Assembly: GCA_963780675.1 (NCBI GenBank)
Contig: CAWACR010000010.1
Coordinates: 650,021 to 714,020, forward strand
Direction of reading: 5' to 3'
DNA length: 64,000 nt
DNA from: JAHECE01 sp963780675
GTDB taxonomy: Bacteria > Actinomycetota > Actinomycetes > Actinomycetales > JAHECE01
Below are positions 1 through 10,991 of the stretch, in pieces. The stretch's first letter is position 1; every line of letters begins with the position of its first letter. Under the pieces are notes generated by a model. That model ran no database searches, was not told the origin of the DNA, and saw only the letters and a program-made list of their open reading frames with translations. Position numbers and translations under genes: made by a program.

Positions 1-183
1 CGCGGCGATCCGCTCGGGCGTCTCGCCCGGGCTCGGGGCGAAGGTTCTCTCGATCCGGGCAGCGTCGACGTCGTCGTTCGCCCGTGCGCCGAACCCGAGT
101 CCGCGGCCGATGAGGACGACCTCGCGACCGCCGTCGTCGACCCCGAGGACCACGTTGTTGTTGAAGACCTTGGCGATCTTCAC
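1..183 (-). CDS. BglG/LicT-family transcription antiterminator, N-terminal part (runs off the window)
   Basis: The reverse strand from a GTG at 183 reads MKIAKVFNNNVVLGVDDGGR (first residue from GTG) and then EVVLIGRGLGFG. This is the CAT RNA-binding domain that opens BglG/LicT antiterminators. Such proteins bind a ribonucleic antiterminator hairpin in the leader of PTS sugar operons and are controlled by phosphorylation of downstream PRD domains, which lie outside this window. The AAGGGGGA ribosome-binding site 3 nt before GTG supports the start. Only 61 codons are visible. I saw no convincing RAT hairpin in the upstream 298 bp, so the target operon is unknown. Confidence 0.8.
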   Translation of the reverse strand, partial: MKIAKVFNNNVVLGVDDGGREVVLIGRGLGFGARANDDVDAARIERTFAPSPGETPERIAA

Positions 184-481
184 GCGTCCCCCTTCGTCGC
201 GGTGTCTGCGCCCTCCGACCTTCCTCCCGATGGTCCGGCCGATCAAGATGCCGAGGTCCTCGGGAAGCCCGACGACGGCCCCCGTCCGCCACCGCCCGTC
301 GACCCACCCCGCGTGATCCTCCTCACACCCCCCTTGCCGCCGCGACCTGGGCGGCCCGACAGGCGCACCATGGTGTCCGTCGACGACGCGACGGGGCTCC
401 GGCCCGCGTGGCGCCGCCGGGTGCAGCAGCAGCCCGGTTCGAGCGACCCCCAACCCCCGTGCACCACCGCCAGAGGACCCG

Positions 482-1093
482 ATGACCCTCACGATCTTCC
501 TGGTCCGCCACGGCGAGACCCTCTTCAACCACCGCGACCTGGTCCAGGGCTGGGTGGACTCGCCACTGACGGACCGGGGCATCCGTCAGGCCCGCCACGC
601 GGCGGAGCAGCTGCGGGAGCGCCCGTTCGCGGCCGCGTATTCGAGCACGTCGGAACGCTGCGTCGACACCGCCGAGATCATCACCGCCCACCATCCGCAC
701 CTGGGCATCCATCGCCGTCGGGGCTTGAAGGAGTTCCACTTCGGGGAACTCGAGGCGATGCCCAACGAGCACCTGCACGCGCACGTCGACATCGAGACCT
801 TCTTCGGGGACGTCCTCGAGGGGCGTCCGGTCGGGGTGCCCGGCGGAGAGACGGGCGAGACGTACCGGGCCCGGGTGGACCGCACCTTCGAGGAGATCGC
901 CGAGGCGCACCCCGAGGGCGGCGAGGTCCTGGTCGTCAGCCACGGGGTGACGATCGCCACCTACCTCTGGGTGGCCGGCTGGGAGACCCCGGGTGCCCTG
1001 CCCAACGCCTCCATCTCCGTGGTGACCGTCGCGGCAGGCGAGGCGCCGTCGCTGCTCGCCGTCGGGCTCGACGACCTCGCCGGGATCGTGTGA
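482..1093 (+). CDS. Histidine phosphatase family protein (phosphoglycerate mutase-like)
   Basis: The 203-aa protein begins with the family signature LVRHGET at residues 7-13, containing the phosphorylated histidine. The second catalytic histidine is in VVSHGVT near residue 155. The substrate cannot be told from sequence; many members are cytosolic phosphatases of small phosphorylated metabolites rather than true mutases. AGAGGA lies 6 nt before the ATG. It converges on clpC, with two terminator hairpins between them. The upstream stretch 184-481 holds no recognisable gene. Confidence 0.85.
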   Translation: MTLTIFLVRHGETLFNHRDLVQGWVDSPLTDRGIRQARHAAEQLRERPFAAAYSSTSERCVDTAEIITAHHPHLGIHRRRGLKEFHFGELEAMPNEHLHAHVDIETFFGDVLEGRPVGVPGGETGETYRARVDRTFEEIAEAHPEGGEVLVVSHGVTIATYLWVAGWETPGALPNASISVVTVAAGEAPSLLAVGLDDLAGIV

Positions 1094-1144
1094 CGGGCGG
1101 CGCGGCCCGCTGACCTGCTCCGCCCGCGCCGCGCACGACATCCC

Positions 1145-1211
1145 CCGGACGCCGAGCGCGGGGTTGGCCGGGCTGCGCGTAGCCCGACCACACCCCGCGT
1201 TCGGCGTCCGG
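1145..1211. terminator. Long imperfect inverted repeat between convergent genes
   Basis: Arms 1145-1164 and 1192-1211 pair over 20 positions with one G-T wobble. The loop contains a second small stem (GGGCT/AGCCC). It sits downstream of the phosphatase gene and could terminate transcription from either side. There is no U-tract, as usual in GC-rich actinobacteria. Confidence 0.6.
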
Positions 1212-1223
1212 TGCCGATCGTCG

Positions 1224-1257
1224 GTCGGGGCGGGTCCCTCCCGGGACCCGCCCCGAC
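1224..1257 (-). terminator. clpC terminator hairpin
   Basis: Perfect 15-bp stem (1224-1238 with 1243-1257) and a 4-nt loop, starting 6 bp beyond the clpC stop codon. The position and stem strength make it the likely clpC terminator. Confidence 0.75.
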
Positions 1258-1263
1258 GTCACA

Positions 1264-3789
<2,526 letters not shown>

Positions 3790-3886
3790 TGCCCCTCCTC
3801 ACAAGGCGGCGTGTGGGCGGGGTCGCTCCACCCGGTACCGCGGCTTCCACCGATGCTAACGGCGGCATGTGACACGGACGTCCCGT

Positions 3887-3900
3887 GTTCGCCAGAGGCG
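3887..3900 (-). promoter_or_regulatory. ClgR-like palindrome upstream of clpC
   Basis: GTTCGCCAGAGGCG contains the inverted repeat CGCC-AGA-GGCG. It lies about 30 bp upstream of the TAGCAT candidate -10 of clpC. Its GTTCGC half resembles sites of the actinobacterial activator ClgR, which controls clp genes in Streptomyces and Corynebacterium. The spacing is not an exact match to the consensus I remember, so this is a suggestion only. Confidence 0.3.
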
Positions 3901-3946
3901 TGAGGAAACCGCCCGCGACCCAGCGCGGCGGGCCCCTCGCCCGACG

Positions 3947-5248
3947 TCAGGGCCCGGGCATGGCTCGCAGGGAGGCCGTCAGGAGGACCACGGTCCCGAT
4001 CTGGAGGACGACGACGATCCCCACCAGGGCCGGCAGCGCGGTCGCGTAGAGCGCGCCGGCCAGCACGCCGCCCACGATCGCGGCCGCGCCCTGGATCGCC
4101 GCGAACACCCCGTACGCCGTCGCCCGCCGTGGCGCCGGAACCAGGTCGGCGACCAGGGCCTTCACCGTCGAGTCCTGGAGGCCCACCGCGGCACCCCAGA
4201 CGAGGACCCCGGCCACGGCTGTCGCCGTAGTCCCTGAGAAGGCCAGGGGCGGGACCACTACCACGAGGACGGGCAAGGCGTAGAGCACCCGGGCGTGCCA
4301 GCGGTCGTAGGCGTAGCCGGTCGCGAGGGCCGCGAGCGCGGCGACGGCCATCGCCCCCGCATAGACGAGAGGAACCGCCGCCAGGCCCACCAGGCCGTCC
4401 GTCGTCAGGTGATACGAGATCACGCCGAACGTCACGAGACCGGCTGTCGCCAGCCCCGCCGAGGTCGCGAACAGGTAGAACCGCCGAGGCAGACCCTCGC
4501 CCACCGCGCCGGCGACCATCCGGGCAGCGCGGGAACGGTTCGCGGCAGAGACGCCCGGCGTGGGCGCGGTGTGGGTCCCCGCGCTCGGGGGGACCGCGGA
4601 GGACCCGCCGTCGTGACGCGCGCGGGTGTCGTCCGCGGTGTCGTAGACCGACAGGTCGGGGACTCGCGCGCGGATCAGGAGGAGCAGCGCGATGGCGACG
4701 GCGCCCGGGACGGCCAGCGCCGCCATGGCGGGCCAGATCGCGGCGGAGGCCGCGACAACGGCCGCCACCAGGAGCGGGCCGGCAAAGGAGCCGACCTGAT
4801 CGAGCGCCTTGTGCACCCCGAACCCTCGACCCCGCCCGACGGCGCCCGCGGCGTGCGCGAGGAGCGCGCTCTTCGAGGGGCTGCGGACGGCCTTGCCCGC
4901 CCGCTCGGCGAGGATGAGGGTCGCGGCGAGCGCCAGCCCCGCAGCGCCCACAAGAGGGGTGACCGCGAGCAGCGGCACGCACACCGCCGTCATCGCGTAT
5001 CCGACGAGAGTGAGCGACCAGTAGGCGCCCGTCCGGTCGGCGAGCGGCCCGAACACGAGGCGGAGCACGAGCGCCATCGCCTCGCCCGCACCGGTCACCA
5101 GGCCCACGACCAGGGCAGAGGCGCCGAGCGAGGCAAGCAGCGGGCCGTACATCGACCGCGCACCTTCGTAGACCATGTCGGCGGCCAGGCTCACGACGCC
5201 GAACCCGACGACGACGCGCCACGCCGACCACCGAACGGGCGGGTTCAC
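3947..5248 (-). CDS. MFS transporter
   Basis: 433 aa with about 12 hydrophobic helices split by a polar loop near residue 210-240 (TRARHDGGSS). The intracellular loop after TM2 reads GPLADRTGAYW, a variant of the MFS loop motif. It is an inner-membrane secondary transporter of unknown substrate, loosely like drug/sugar exporters. The GTG at 5248 is chosen because GGGAGG lies 8 nt upstream; the frame stays open further but then overlaps the divergent esterase gene. The GTG starts of the two genes are 82 bp apart, so they share a divergent promoter region. Confidence 0.8.
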   Translation of the reverse strand: MNPPVRWSAWRVVVGFGVVSLAADMVYEGARSMYGPLLASLGASALVVGLVTGAGEAMALVLRLVFGPLADRTGAYWSLTLVGYAMTAVCVPLLAVTPLVGAAGLALAATLILAERAGKAVRSPSKSALLAHAAGAVGRGRGFGVHKALDQVGSFAGPLLVAAVVAASAAIWPAMAALAVPGAVAIALLLLIRARVPDLSVYDTADDTRARHDGGSSAVPPSAGTHTAPTPGVSAANRSRAARMVAGAVGEGLPRRFYLFATSAGLATAGLVTFGVISYHLTTDGLVGLAAVPLVYAGAMAVAALAALATGYAYDRWHARVLYALPVLVVVVPPLAFSGTTATAVAGVLVWGAAVGLQDSTVKALVADLVPAPRRATAYGVFAAIQGAAAIVGGVLAGALYATALPALVGIVVVLQIGTVVLLTASLRAMPGP

Positions 5249-5330
5249 TCCGCCATCCTCCCGCCGCAGCGCATGTCCACGCGCGTCCTCGCCGCTGGCC
5301 CACCGGAGCCCCGTGGGAGAGACTGCCGCG

Positions 5331-6194
5331 GTGCCTGTCCTGCGCCTCACCGTCGCCTCCGAGGTCCTCGACGAGCTCACCTCGATCTCCGCGATCCTGC
5401 CCGACGGCGACCGGAAGCCCGAGCGCCCCGCTTCCGGGCACCCCGCTTCCGGGCACCCCGCTTCCGGTCGGCCCGCGTCCGGGCACCCCGGGGAGCCGAC
5501 TCCCGCTCGACCCACGCCGTCGCCCGCCCCCACGCCCACGCTCTACCTCCTTCACGGCCTGGGGGACGACGACGGCGCCTGGCTCCGGCGGTCGGCGATC
5601 GCGGAGCACGTCGCGGGCTCGGGCCTCGCCGTCGTGATGCCGTCGCTGGGCTCGAGCTTCGGCGTCGACGAGGCCGAGGGCAGGCCCTATGGCACCTTCC
5701 TCGCCCAGGAGCTCCCCGCCCTGGTCGAGCGCCACCTCGGCCTCGCCCCGCCCCGGGCGGCGACCTTCGTCGCGGGCCTCTCGATGGGCGGGTACGCGGC
5801 CCTGCGGTGGGCGCTGCACCACCCGGAGCGCTTCGCCGCGGCAGCCGCCCTCTCGGGCTCGCTCGACATCGCCGATCCGGACCGTTACCGCCGGCGGCCG
5901 GCCCTCATGCAGCGGCTCTTCGCCGGGCGCACCGTCACCGGCGGCCCCGACGACCTCCTCTGGCTCCTCGGACACCCCGGAGCCGCAGGCGCCCCCCCGC
6001 CCGCCCTCTACGTCGCCTGCGGCACCGAGGACACCCACCTCGCGGAGAACCGGCGCTTCGTCGACGCCGCCCGCGCCGCCGGCGTGCCCCCCACCACCGA
6101 CTTCGGGCCCGGCGCCCACGACTGGCCCTACTGGGACCGCGCCATCCGGACCGTCCTGAACTGGCTGCCGCTGAGATCTCCGAACCGGGGCTGA
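5331..6194 (+). CDS. Alpha/beta-hydrolase esterase (esterase D-like)
   Basis: 287 aa from GTG 5331. YLLHGLGDDDGAW gives the oxyanion region and GLSMGGYAALRW holds the nucleophilic serine elbow near residue 150. GTEDTH supplies the acid and GAHDWPYW the catalytic histidine near the C terminus. Cytosolic esterases of this family include S-formylglutathione hydrolases, but the substrate here is unknown. Residues about 33-53 are a low-complexity ASGHP-type insertion encoded by four 15-bp tandem repeats, placed before the first recognisable core strand. Divergent from the MFS gene. Confidence 0.8.
   Translation: MPVLRLTVASEVLDELTSISAILPDGDRKPERPASGHPASGHPASGRPASGHPGEPTPARPTPSPAPTPTLYLLHGLGDDDGAWLRRSAIAEHVAGSGLAVVMPSLGSSFGVDEAEGRPYGTFLAQELPALVERHLGLAPPRAATFVAGLSMGGYAALRWALHHPERFAAAAALSGSLDIADPDRYRRRPALMQRLFAGRTVTGGPDDLLWLLGHPGAAGAPPPALYVACGTEDTHLAENRRFVDAARAAGVPPTTDFGPGAHDWPYWDRAIRTVLNWLPLRSPNRG
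5427..5486 (+). repeat. Four tandem 15-bp repeats inside the esterase gene
   Basis: Units start at 5427, 5442, 5457 and 5472 with consensus CCCGCTTCCGGGCAC; units 3 and 4 carry substitutions. Because 15 is a multiple of three, copy-number change only lengthens or shortens a P-A-S-G-H loop. Confidence 0.85.
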
Positions 6195-6213
6195 GGTCCG
6201 GCGGGGGGCTGAG

Positions 6214-6262
6214 TGCTGCGAACGGGGGCGTCGACGGCGCGCACACGCCCCCGTTCGCAGCA
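6214..6262. terminator. 18-bp perfect hairpin after the esterase gene
   Basis: Arms 6214-6231 and 6245-6262 are perfectly complementary with a 13-nt loop. It begins 19 bp past the esterase stop, before the promoter of the next gene, so it most likely ends the esterase transcript. Confidence 0.65.
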
Positions 6263-6275
6263 CGCACCTCCGCAC

Positions 6276-6328
6276 GCTCTTCCCGTCACCGGTGTCGGTA
6301 TGATGCCGACAGCACTGACGGGAAGAGC
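6276..6328 (+). promoter_or_regulatory. Promoter with nested palindromic operator for the MFS-tetR operon
   Basis: TATGAT at 6299-6304 is a near-consensus -10. It is embedded in the near-perfect palindrome TGTCGG-TATGATG-CCGACA (6293-6311). This in turn is flanked by 13-bp arms, GCTCTTCCCGTCA at 6276-6288 and its complement at 6316-6328, all symmetric about 6302. Binding of a dimeric repressor here would block RNA polymerase. The TetR protein encoded downstream is the obvious candidate ligand sensor. Confidence 0.65.
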
Positions 6329-6339
6329 GCGAGGACGGC

Positions 6340-8088
6340 ATGAGCGAGCACGCAGACCAGACCCCGGCACAGACGAAGACGCCGACACCGGCCGACCCGG
6401 CCACGCCCACCGCACCCGCCGAGACCCCCCTCCCACCCGCCACGACGAAGCGCTGGTGGGCCCTCGCCGTCGTCGCCCTCGGGGTCTCGCTGATCATCAT
6501 GGACGCGACGATCGTGAGCGTCGCGATGCCCGTGGTCATCCAGGACCTCGGGCTCAACGCCTCCCAGGCGGAGTGGCTCAACGCGGTCTACGCCCTGGCC
6601 CTGGCCTCGCTCCTGCTCATGCTGGGCCGCGTCGGCGACCTCTACGGGCGCCGTCGGCTCTTCGGCGTCGGCATGGCCCTCTTCGTCGCCGCGAGCGTCG
6701 CGGCCGGCCTCGCCACCACGGGCAACGGCCTCATCGGCGCGCGCCTCGTGCAGGGCGTCGGCGCCGCGATGATCCTGCCCGCGACGCTGTCCACGCTGAA
6801 CGCCCTCTTCAAGGGCCGCGAGCGCGCGATCGCCTTTGCGGTCTGGGGATCGACGATCGGCGGCATGGCCGCCGTCGGCCCCCTCCTGGGCGGCTGGCTC
6901 GCCACCGAGGTCTCGTGGCGCTGGGCGTTCTGGATCAACGTGCCGCTCGGCCTCCTGGTCGTGGTCGGGATCCTCCGCGTTGTCCCGGAGTCGCGCGACA
7001 CCACCACGCGCCGCGGCCTCGACGTCGCCGGCGCGGTCCTGAGCACCGCCGGCATGGCGGGCATCGTCTTCGCCCTCATCGAGGGGCAGCAGTACGGCTG
7101 GTGGCTGCAGGACACGGGCGCGATCTCCCCCGTCCCGATCGCCATGGCCCTCGGCCTGGCGTCCCTCGCCGGCTTCGTCGTCCTCCAGCGCCGCCGCGCA
7201 CAGTCCGGCAAGGTGGTCCTCCTCGACCTGCGCCTCCTGGGCATCCGCTCCTTCCGCAACGGCAGCATCGCGGCGCTCATCGTCGCGTTCGGCGAGTTCG
7301 GCCTCCTGTTCACCCTGCCGCTCCTGCTCCAGACCGCCCTCGGCTACACCGCGCTCGGCACCGGCTGGCTGATCCTGTTCCTGGCCCTCGGCACGTTCCT
7401 CAGCTCCGGCATGACGCCCCAGCTCACGCGCCGCTACGGCGGCCGGGCGGTGGTGCGCATCGGCCTCGGCGTCGAGGCGGTCACGGTGGCGGGCCTCGCC
7501 CTGAGCCTGAGCGCCGACATCTCCAGCGCCACCATCGCGGCCTGGCTCTTCGGCTACGGCATCGGCGTGGGGATGGCGACGGCGCAGCTCACCAGCGTGA
7601 TCCTCATCGATGTGCCCGTCACCGAGAGCGGGCAGGCCTCGGGCGCGCAGAGCACCTTCCGCCAGCTCGGCTCGGCCCTCGGCGTCGCCGTCCTCGGCAC
7701 CCTGCTGTTCAGCACGCTCGCGACACAGACGCAGGCGGGCCTCGAGGACGCCGGCCTCCCGCCCGCGGCGGTCGAGCAGACGACGGCGGCCGTGAAGTCC
7801 TCCGCCGGCGCCGCCATCATCGCCCTCCAGGCCGACCCCTCGACCCGGGCCGCGGGCGACGTGGCCGCCGCGGCGATGATCGACGCGTCGAAGACGGTGA
7901 CGCTGGCCGCCGCCGGCATCATCGCCGTCGGCCTCGCCGCAACGCTCGCGCTCCCCCGGACGCCGACCGCTCCCGTCGGCGGAGGTGAGGGCGAGGGAGG
8001 CGCCGAGGCCCGGCCCTCCCCGCGCCGTCGCGGACGCACGGCCGACGACGGCGCCCCCGCCGCGACCTCGACGTCCGCCGCCGGCTGA
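6340..8088 (+). CDS. DHA2-family MFS multidrug efflux transporter (EmrB/QacA type)
   Basis: 582 aa with a Pro/Thr-rich 38-residue cytoplasmic N terminus and about 14 transmembrane segments. TM1 carries the DHA2 signature LDxT-like LIIMDATIVSVAMP. The loop LGRVGDLYGRRRLF follows TM2, and a motif-C-like glycine-rich helix is near AVGPLLGGWL. It is a proton-driven exporter of drugs or toxic metabolites in the membrane. GAGGA lies 4 nt before ATG 6340. It is followed after 23 nt by tetR, so the two form an operon controlled from the palindromic promoter at 6276-6328. Confidence 0.9.
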   Translation: MSEHADQTPAQTKTPTPADPATPTAPAETPLPPATTKRWWALAVVALGVSLIIMDATIVSVAMPVVIQDLGLNASQAEWLNAVYALALASLLLMLGRVGDLYGRRRLFGVGMALFVAASVAAGLATTGNGLIGARLVQGVGAAMILPATLSTLNALFKGRERAIAFAVWGSTIGGMAAVGPLLGGWLATEVSWRWAFWINVPLGLLVVVGILRVVPESRDTTTRRGLDVAGAVLSTAGMAGIVFALIEGQQYGWWLQDTGAISPVPIAMALGLASLAGFVVLQRRRAQSGKVVLLDLRLLGIRSFRNGSIAALIVAFGEFGLLFTLPLLLQTALGYTALGTGWLILFLALGTFLSSGMTPQLTRRYGGRAVVRIGLGVEAVTVAGLALSLSADISSATIAAWLFGYGIGVGMATAQLTSVILIDVPVTESGQASGAQSTFRQLGSALGVAVLGTLLFSTLATQTQAGLEDAGLPPAAVEQTTAAVKSSAGAAIIALQADPSTRAAGDVAAAAMIDASKTVTLAAAGIIAVGLAATLALPRTPTAPVGGGEGEGGAEARPSPRRRGRTADDGAPAATSTSAAG

Positions 8089-8111
8089 CGCTCACCGCCC
8101 CGGAGACTCCC

Positions 8112-8693
8112 GTGCCGCGGATCGACGCCCCCACCGTCGCGGAGCACCACGCCCGGCGGCGCGCAGCGCTGGTGCGGGCGGCGACGGACATCATGGTCGC
8201 CGAGGGTGCCGCGGCGGTGACGCCGGCCGCGGTGGGCGCGGCGGCCGGGCTTGCCCGCTCGAGCGTGTACCAGTACTTCCCCTCGACCGGGGCGCTGCTG
8301 GGCGCCGTCGTCGAGGAGGCTTTTCCGGCCGCAAACGCGGCCCTGCGGGAGTCCACGGCCACCGCCCGGGCACCCCTGGACAGGATCGACGCCTACGTCC
8401 GCACCGCGATCGAGCTGAGCAGTGCCGGCATCCACCGCGCGGCCGAGGCGATCGCCCGCGCCGAGATGCCGGAGTCGTTCCGCGATCGCCTGCGCGCGCT
8501 GCACGTCGAGCAGGGCGCGCCGCTCCTCGACGCCGTGCGCGACCTGGGAGACCCGGCGCCGGAGGTCACGACGGCCCTCCTGGGCGGCCTCATCGCGGCG
8601 GCGACCCGCGCGATCGCCGCCGGCGCGCCGGCCGACGTGGTCATCCGGCGCACCCTCGCGCTGGTCCGGGAAGGGATCGGGCCGGGCCGCTAG
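8112..8693 (+). CDS. TetR/AcrR-family transcriptional repressor of the upstream exporter
   Basis: 193 aa. The N-terminal helix-turn-helix covers about residues 15-60, with VTPAAVGAAAGLARSSVYQY as recognition region and the typical Y-Y-F-P-S turn. The C-terminal half is an all-helical ligand domain without recognisable specificity. It starts at GTG 8112 with GGAG 7 nt upstream. The arrangement downstream of an efflux gene, together with a large palindrome over that gene's -10, suggests drug-responsive autoregulation of the operon. Confidence 0.85.
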   Translation: MPRIDAPTVAEHHARRRAALVRAATDIMVAEGAAAVTPAAVGAAAGLARSSVYQYFPSTGALLGAVVEEAFPAANAALRESTATARAPLDRIDAYVRTAIELSSAGIHRAAEAIARAEMPESFRDRLRALHVEQGAPLLDAVRDLGDPAPEVTTALLGGLIAAATRAIAAGAPADVVIRRTLALVREGIGPGR

Positions 8694-8785
8694 CTACCAC
8701 CCAGGCGGGCGGTCGCACACGGCCGTCCGGTGACGGAGCCCATCTCCGCAGCCGGTCCGCGGGCCGCCCCTGGGCCGCCCACTGC

Positions 8786-9451
8786 TCAGAGGCCGCCGAT
8801 CCCGTTGCCGATCATGACCGCCCCGAGCGCCAGCAGGACCCCGGCCATGATCACCGCGCCGTTCCGCGTCATCCACGCGTTCGCCGCGTCGAGCACCGGC
8901 CCGGACCGACTGCCCAGCACGCGCCGCACCACGGCCGGCGCGGCCACGCCCAGGCTCCCCACCAGCACGAACACCACGAGGGCGCCCAGCTGCTCGCGGG
9001 GCACCGACGTCGCGTGCGCGATCACGGTGGCCCCGGAGGCCACGAGCACCAGGTTCTTCGGGTTGACCGACCCGAGCAGGAACGCGAGCCCGAACGCGCG
9101 CCCCGCCGTCATCGTGTCGAGCGCGGCCATCCACGCCGGGACCTTGGGCGCGTCCCCCGGACGGGGCCGCCCGAACCACTTCCGCGCCGCCAGGACCACG
9201 AGCGTGATCCCCAGCACGATCTTGAGGTAGCTCGCCCACCGTGGAGATCCGCCGGCGAGCTGGACCACGTCCGCGAGGAGGACGACGACGGCGCCCGTGG
9301 TCAGCAGCCCCAGCGCCCAGCCTGCGAGGAAGGCCCGCACCACCCGCGCCGTGTTGCTCGTCACGAGGACCAGCACGACGACGACCACCGGCATCGAGGC
9401 GAGCAGGAGCCCGACGGCGATCGGGAGCGACTGCGCGACGGCGTCTACCAC
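8786..9451 (-). CDS. GAP-family membrane protein (LysE-like fold)
   Basis: 221 aa from GTG 9451 with six predicted helices. SVNPKNLVLVASGATVIA in the middle matches the conserved N-P-K-N segment of actinobacterial GAP (Sap) proteins, which resemble LysE exporters. Mycobacterial relatives take part in surface glycolipid export, but the role here is unknown. No earlier start codon exists in this frame, and no strong ribosome-binding site is seen. Divergent from the PAP2 gene across 198 bp. Confidence 0.75.
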   Translation of the reverse strand: MVDAVAQSLPIAVGLLLASMPVVVVVLVLVTSNTARVVRAFLAGWALGLLTTGAVVVLLADVVQLAGGSPRWASYLKIVLGITLVVLAARKWFGRPRPGDAPKVPAWMAALDTMTAGRAFGLAFLLGSVNPKNLVLVASGATVIAHATSVPREQLGALVVFVLVGSLGVAAPAVVRRVLGSRSGPVLDAANAWMTRNGAVIMAGVLLALGAVMIGNGIGGL

Positions 9452-9649
9452 CGGGGTCGTCCGACATGCCTGGTCACCGCGCGAGTCTAGGAGACCGGCC
9501 GACGACACCCCTCCCTTCCCGCCGAGCGCGTGGTGTCGCGCCTCGCCGGCTGCGGCGGGGCGGCCGACCACGTGGTCGGCCGAGAGCTGCGCGCCGGTTC
9601 CGTGAGGGGGGCGGGGCGTCTGCACGACCCTCGGACGTAGATTGGCCGG

Positions 9650-10429
9650 GTGCCCGACGGCCCCTCCCGCACCCGCCGACCGGCGCGCATCCGCGCCTCC
9701 TGGGCCGACCTGCACGCCACCCACCCTGCTCTCGCCGCAGCGCTCCCCGGGATCTTCCTGGTCGCCGTCGGCCTCCTCGGCTTCGCGGTGATGCTGGACA
9801 GCGTCCAGGAACGGGACGACTTCACCCTCTTCGACGCGCCCGTCCTGGACTTCCTCGTCGCGCACCGCGCGCCCGCCCTCACCGCGGCGCTGCTCACGAT
9901 CACGTTCGTGTCGGGTCCGGTCGTCCTGCCGGTGCTCGTCGGCGTCGCGTGCCTCGGCTGGGGGCTGCGCACCCGCGAGTGGTGGCGCCCGCTCCTCCTG
10001 CTGGCCGCGATGGTCGGCCAGGGACTGATCGCCCTGGCCATCAAGCGCGACGTCGGCCGGCCCCGCCCGCCGCTGGAGGACCAGTTCATCCCCGGGGGCG
10101 AGACGACCCTGTCTTTCCCCTCGGGCCACACCCTCGCCATGGCGACGTTCTGCCTGGTCGGGGGCTATCTCCTGTGGTCACGCAGGAGGACCCGGCGCGT
10201 CCTCGCCGCGTGGCTGACGACGACGGCGCTCGCCACGGGCGCCGTCGGCCTCAGCAGGCTCTACCTCGGCTACCACTTCGTGACCGACATCCTCGCGGCG
10301 ATCGCGCTGGCCGTCGCGGTGCTGGGGGCCGTCGTCGTCGTCGACCGCGTGCACCTGCTCAGGCGCCGCGGCCCGCCGTCGCCGGCTCCGCCAGCGCCTC
10401 CCGGAACGCCGCCAGCGCGTCGTCGCTGA
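9650..10429 (+). CDS. PAP2-family membrane phosphatase
   Basis: 259 aa with about six helices. The three phosphatase motifs are present in order: KRDVGRPRP near 127, PSGHT near 155 and SRLYLGYHFVTD near 205-216. Such enzymes dephosphorylate lipid phosphates such as phosphatidic acid or undecaprenyl pyrophosphate at the outer membrane face. TAGATT at 9638-9643 ends 6 nt before GTG 9650, so a leaderless transcript is likely. The last 71 nt overlap the 3' end of the convergent macro-domain gene. The C-terminal tail is proline-rich and may be unstructured. Confidence 0.88.
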   Translation: MPDGPSRTRRPARIRASWADLHATHPALAAALPGIFLVAVGLLGFAVMLDSVQERDDFTLFDAPVLDFLVAHRAPALTAALLTITFVSGPVVLPVLVGVACLGWGLRTREWWRPLLLLAAMVGQGLIALAIKRDVGRPRPPLEDQFIPGGETTLSFPSGHTLAMATFCLVGGYLLWSRRRTRRVLAAWLTTTALATGAVGLSRLYLGYHFVTDILAAIALAVAVLGAVVVVDRVHLLRRRGPPSPAPPAPPGTPPARRR

Positions 10430-10928
10430 AGAGGACGAACCGGACGCGCTCCACCGTGCCCTGCTCGTGCCGCTCGGCCACCCCGCGGACGGCGTCGACG
10501 GCGATCCGCGCGACGTCGTGCACGTCCCAGCCGAAGATCCCCGCGCTGATCGCCGGGAAGGACACCGAGCGCGCCTCGAGTTCGGCGGCCTCTCGCAGGC
10601 TGGAGACGAAGCAGGCGGCGAGGAGCGCGGGGTCCGTCTGGCCCCGCGTGGCGTTCGGCCCGACCGTGTGCACCACGTACCGGGCCGGCAGCATCCCCGC
10701 CCCCGTGGCGACGGCGTCGCCGACCGGCAGGCCGTCCGGGTAGATCGTGTGGCGCACCTGCCGGCACTCGCCCTCGAGCGCCGGGCCGGCCGCGCGGTGG
10801 ATCGCACCGCAGACCCCACCCCCCGGCATCAGCAGCGTGTTGGCGGCGTTGACGACGACGTCGACGCGCTCCCGGGTGATGTCGCCGCGGACGGCCTCGA
10901 GCTCCACGGCTGCGATTCTCACACGCAC
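10359..10928 (-). CDS. Macro-domain protein (O-acetyl-ADP-ribose deacetylase-like)
   Basis: 189 aa. VNAANTLLMPGGGVCGAIH near residue 26 is the ADP-ribose-binding loop with the catalytic Asn. FPAISAGIFGWD near 123 is the second binding loop. Bacterial members of this type hydrolyse O-acetyl-ADP-ribose or protein ADP-ribosylation. Start GTG 10928 is followed by a second possible GTG two codons later. The gene converges on and overlaps the PAP2 gene tail by 71 nt. Confidence 0.88.
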   Translation of the reverse strand: MRVRIAAVELEAVRGDITRERVDVVVNAANTLLMPGGGVCGAIHRAAGPALEGECRQVRHTIYPDGLPVGDAVATGAGMLPARYVVHTVGPNATRGQTDPALLAACFVSSLREAAELEARSVSFPAISAGIFGWDVHDVARIAVDAVRGVAERHEQGTVERVRFVLFSDDALAAFREALAEPATAGRGA

Positions 10929-10945
10929 AAGCCGCGGGCGGCCCG

Positions 10946-10991
10946 GGACGATCGGGTCCGGTTCACACGGACGATCGGGTCCGGTTCACAC
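10946..10991. repeat. Perfect 23-bp tandem duplication at the dtd 3' end
   Basis: Copies at 10946-10968 and 10969-10991 are identical (core GGACGATCGGGTCCGGTTCA). The second copy contains the dtd stop codon (10986-10988), so the first is a fossil duplicate just beyond it. Confidence 0.9.
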
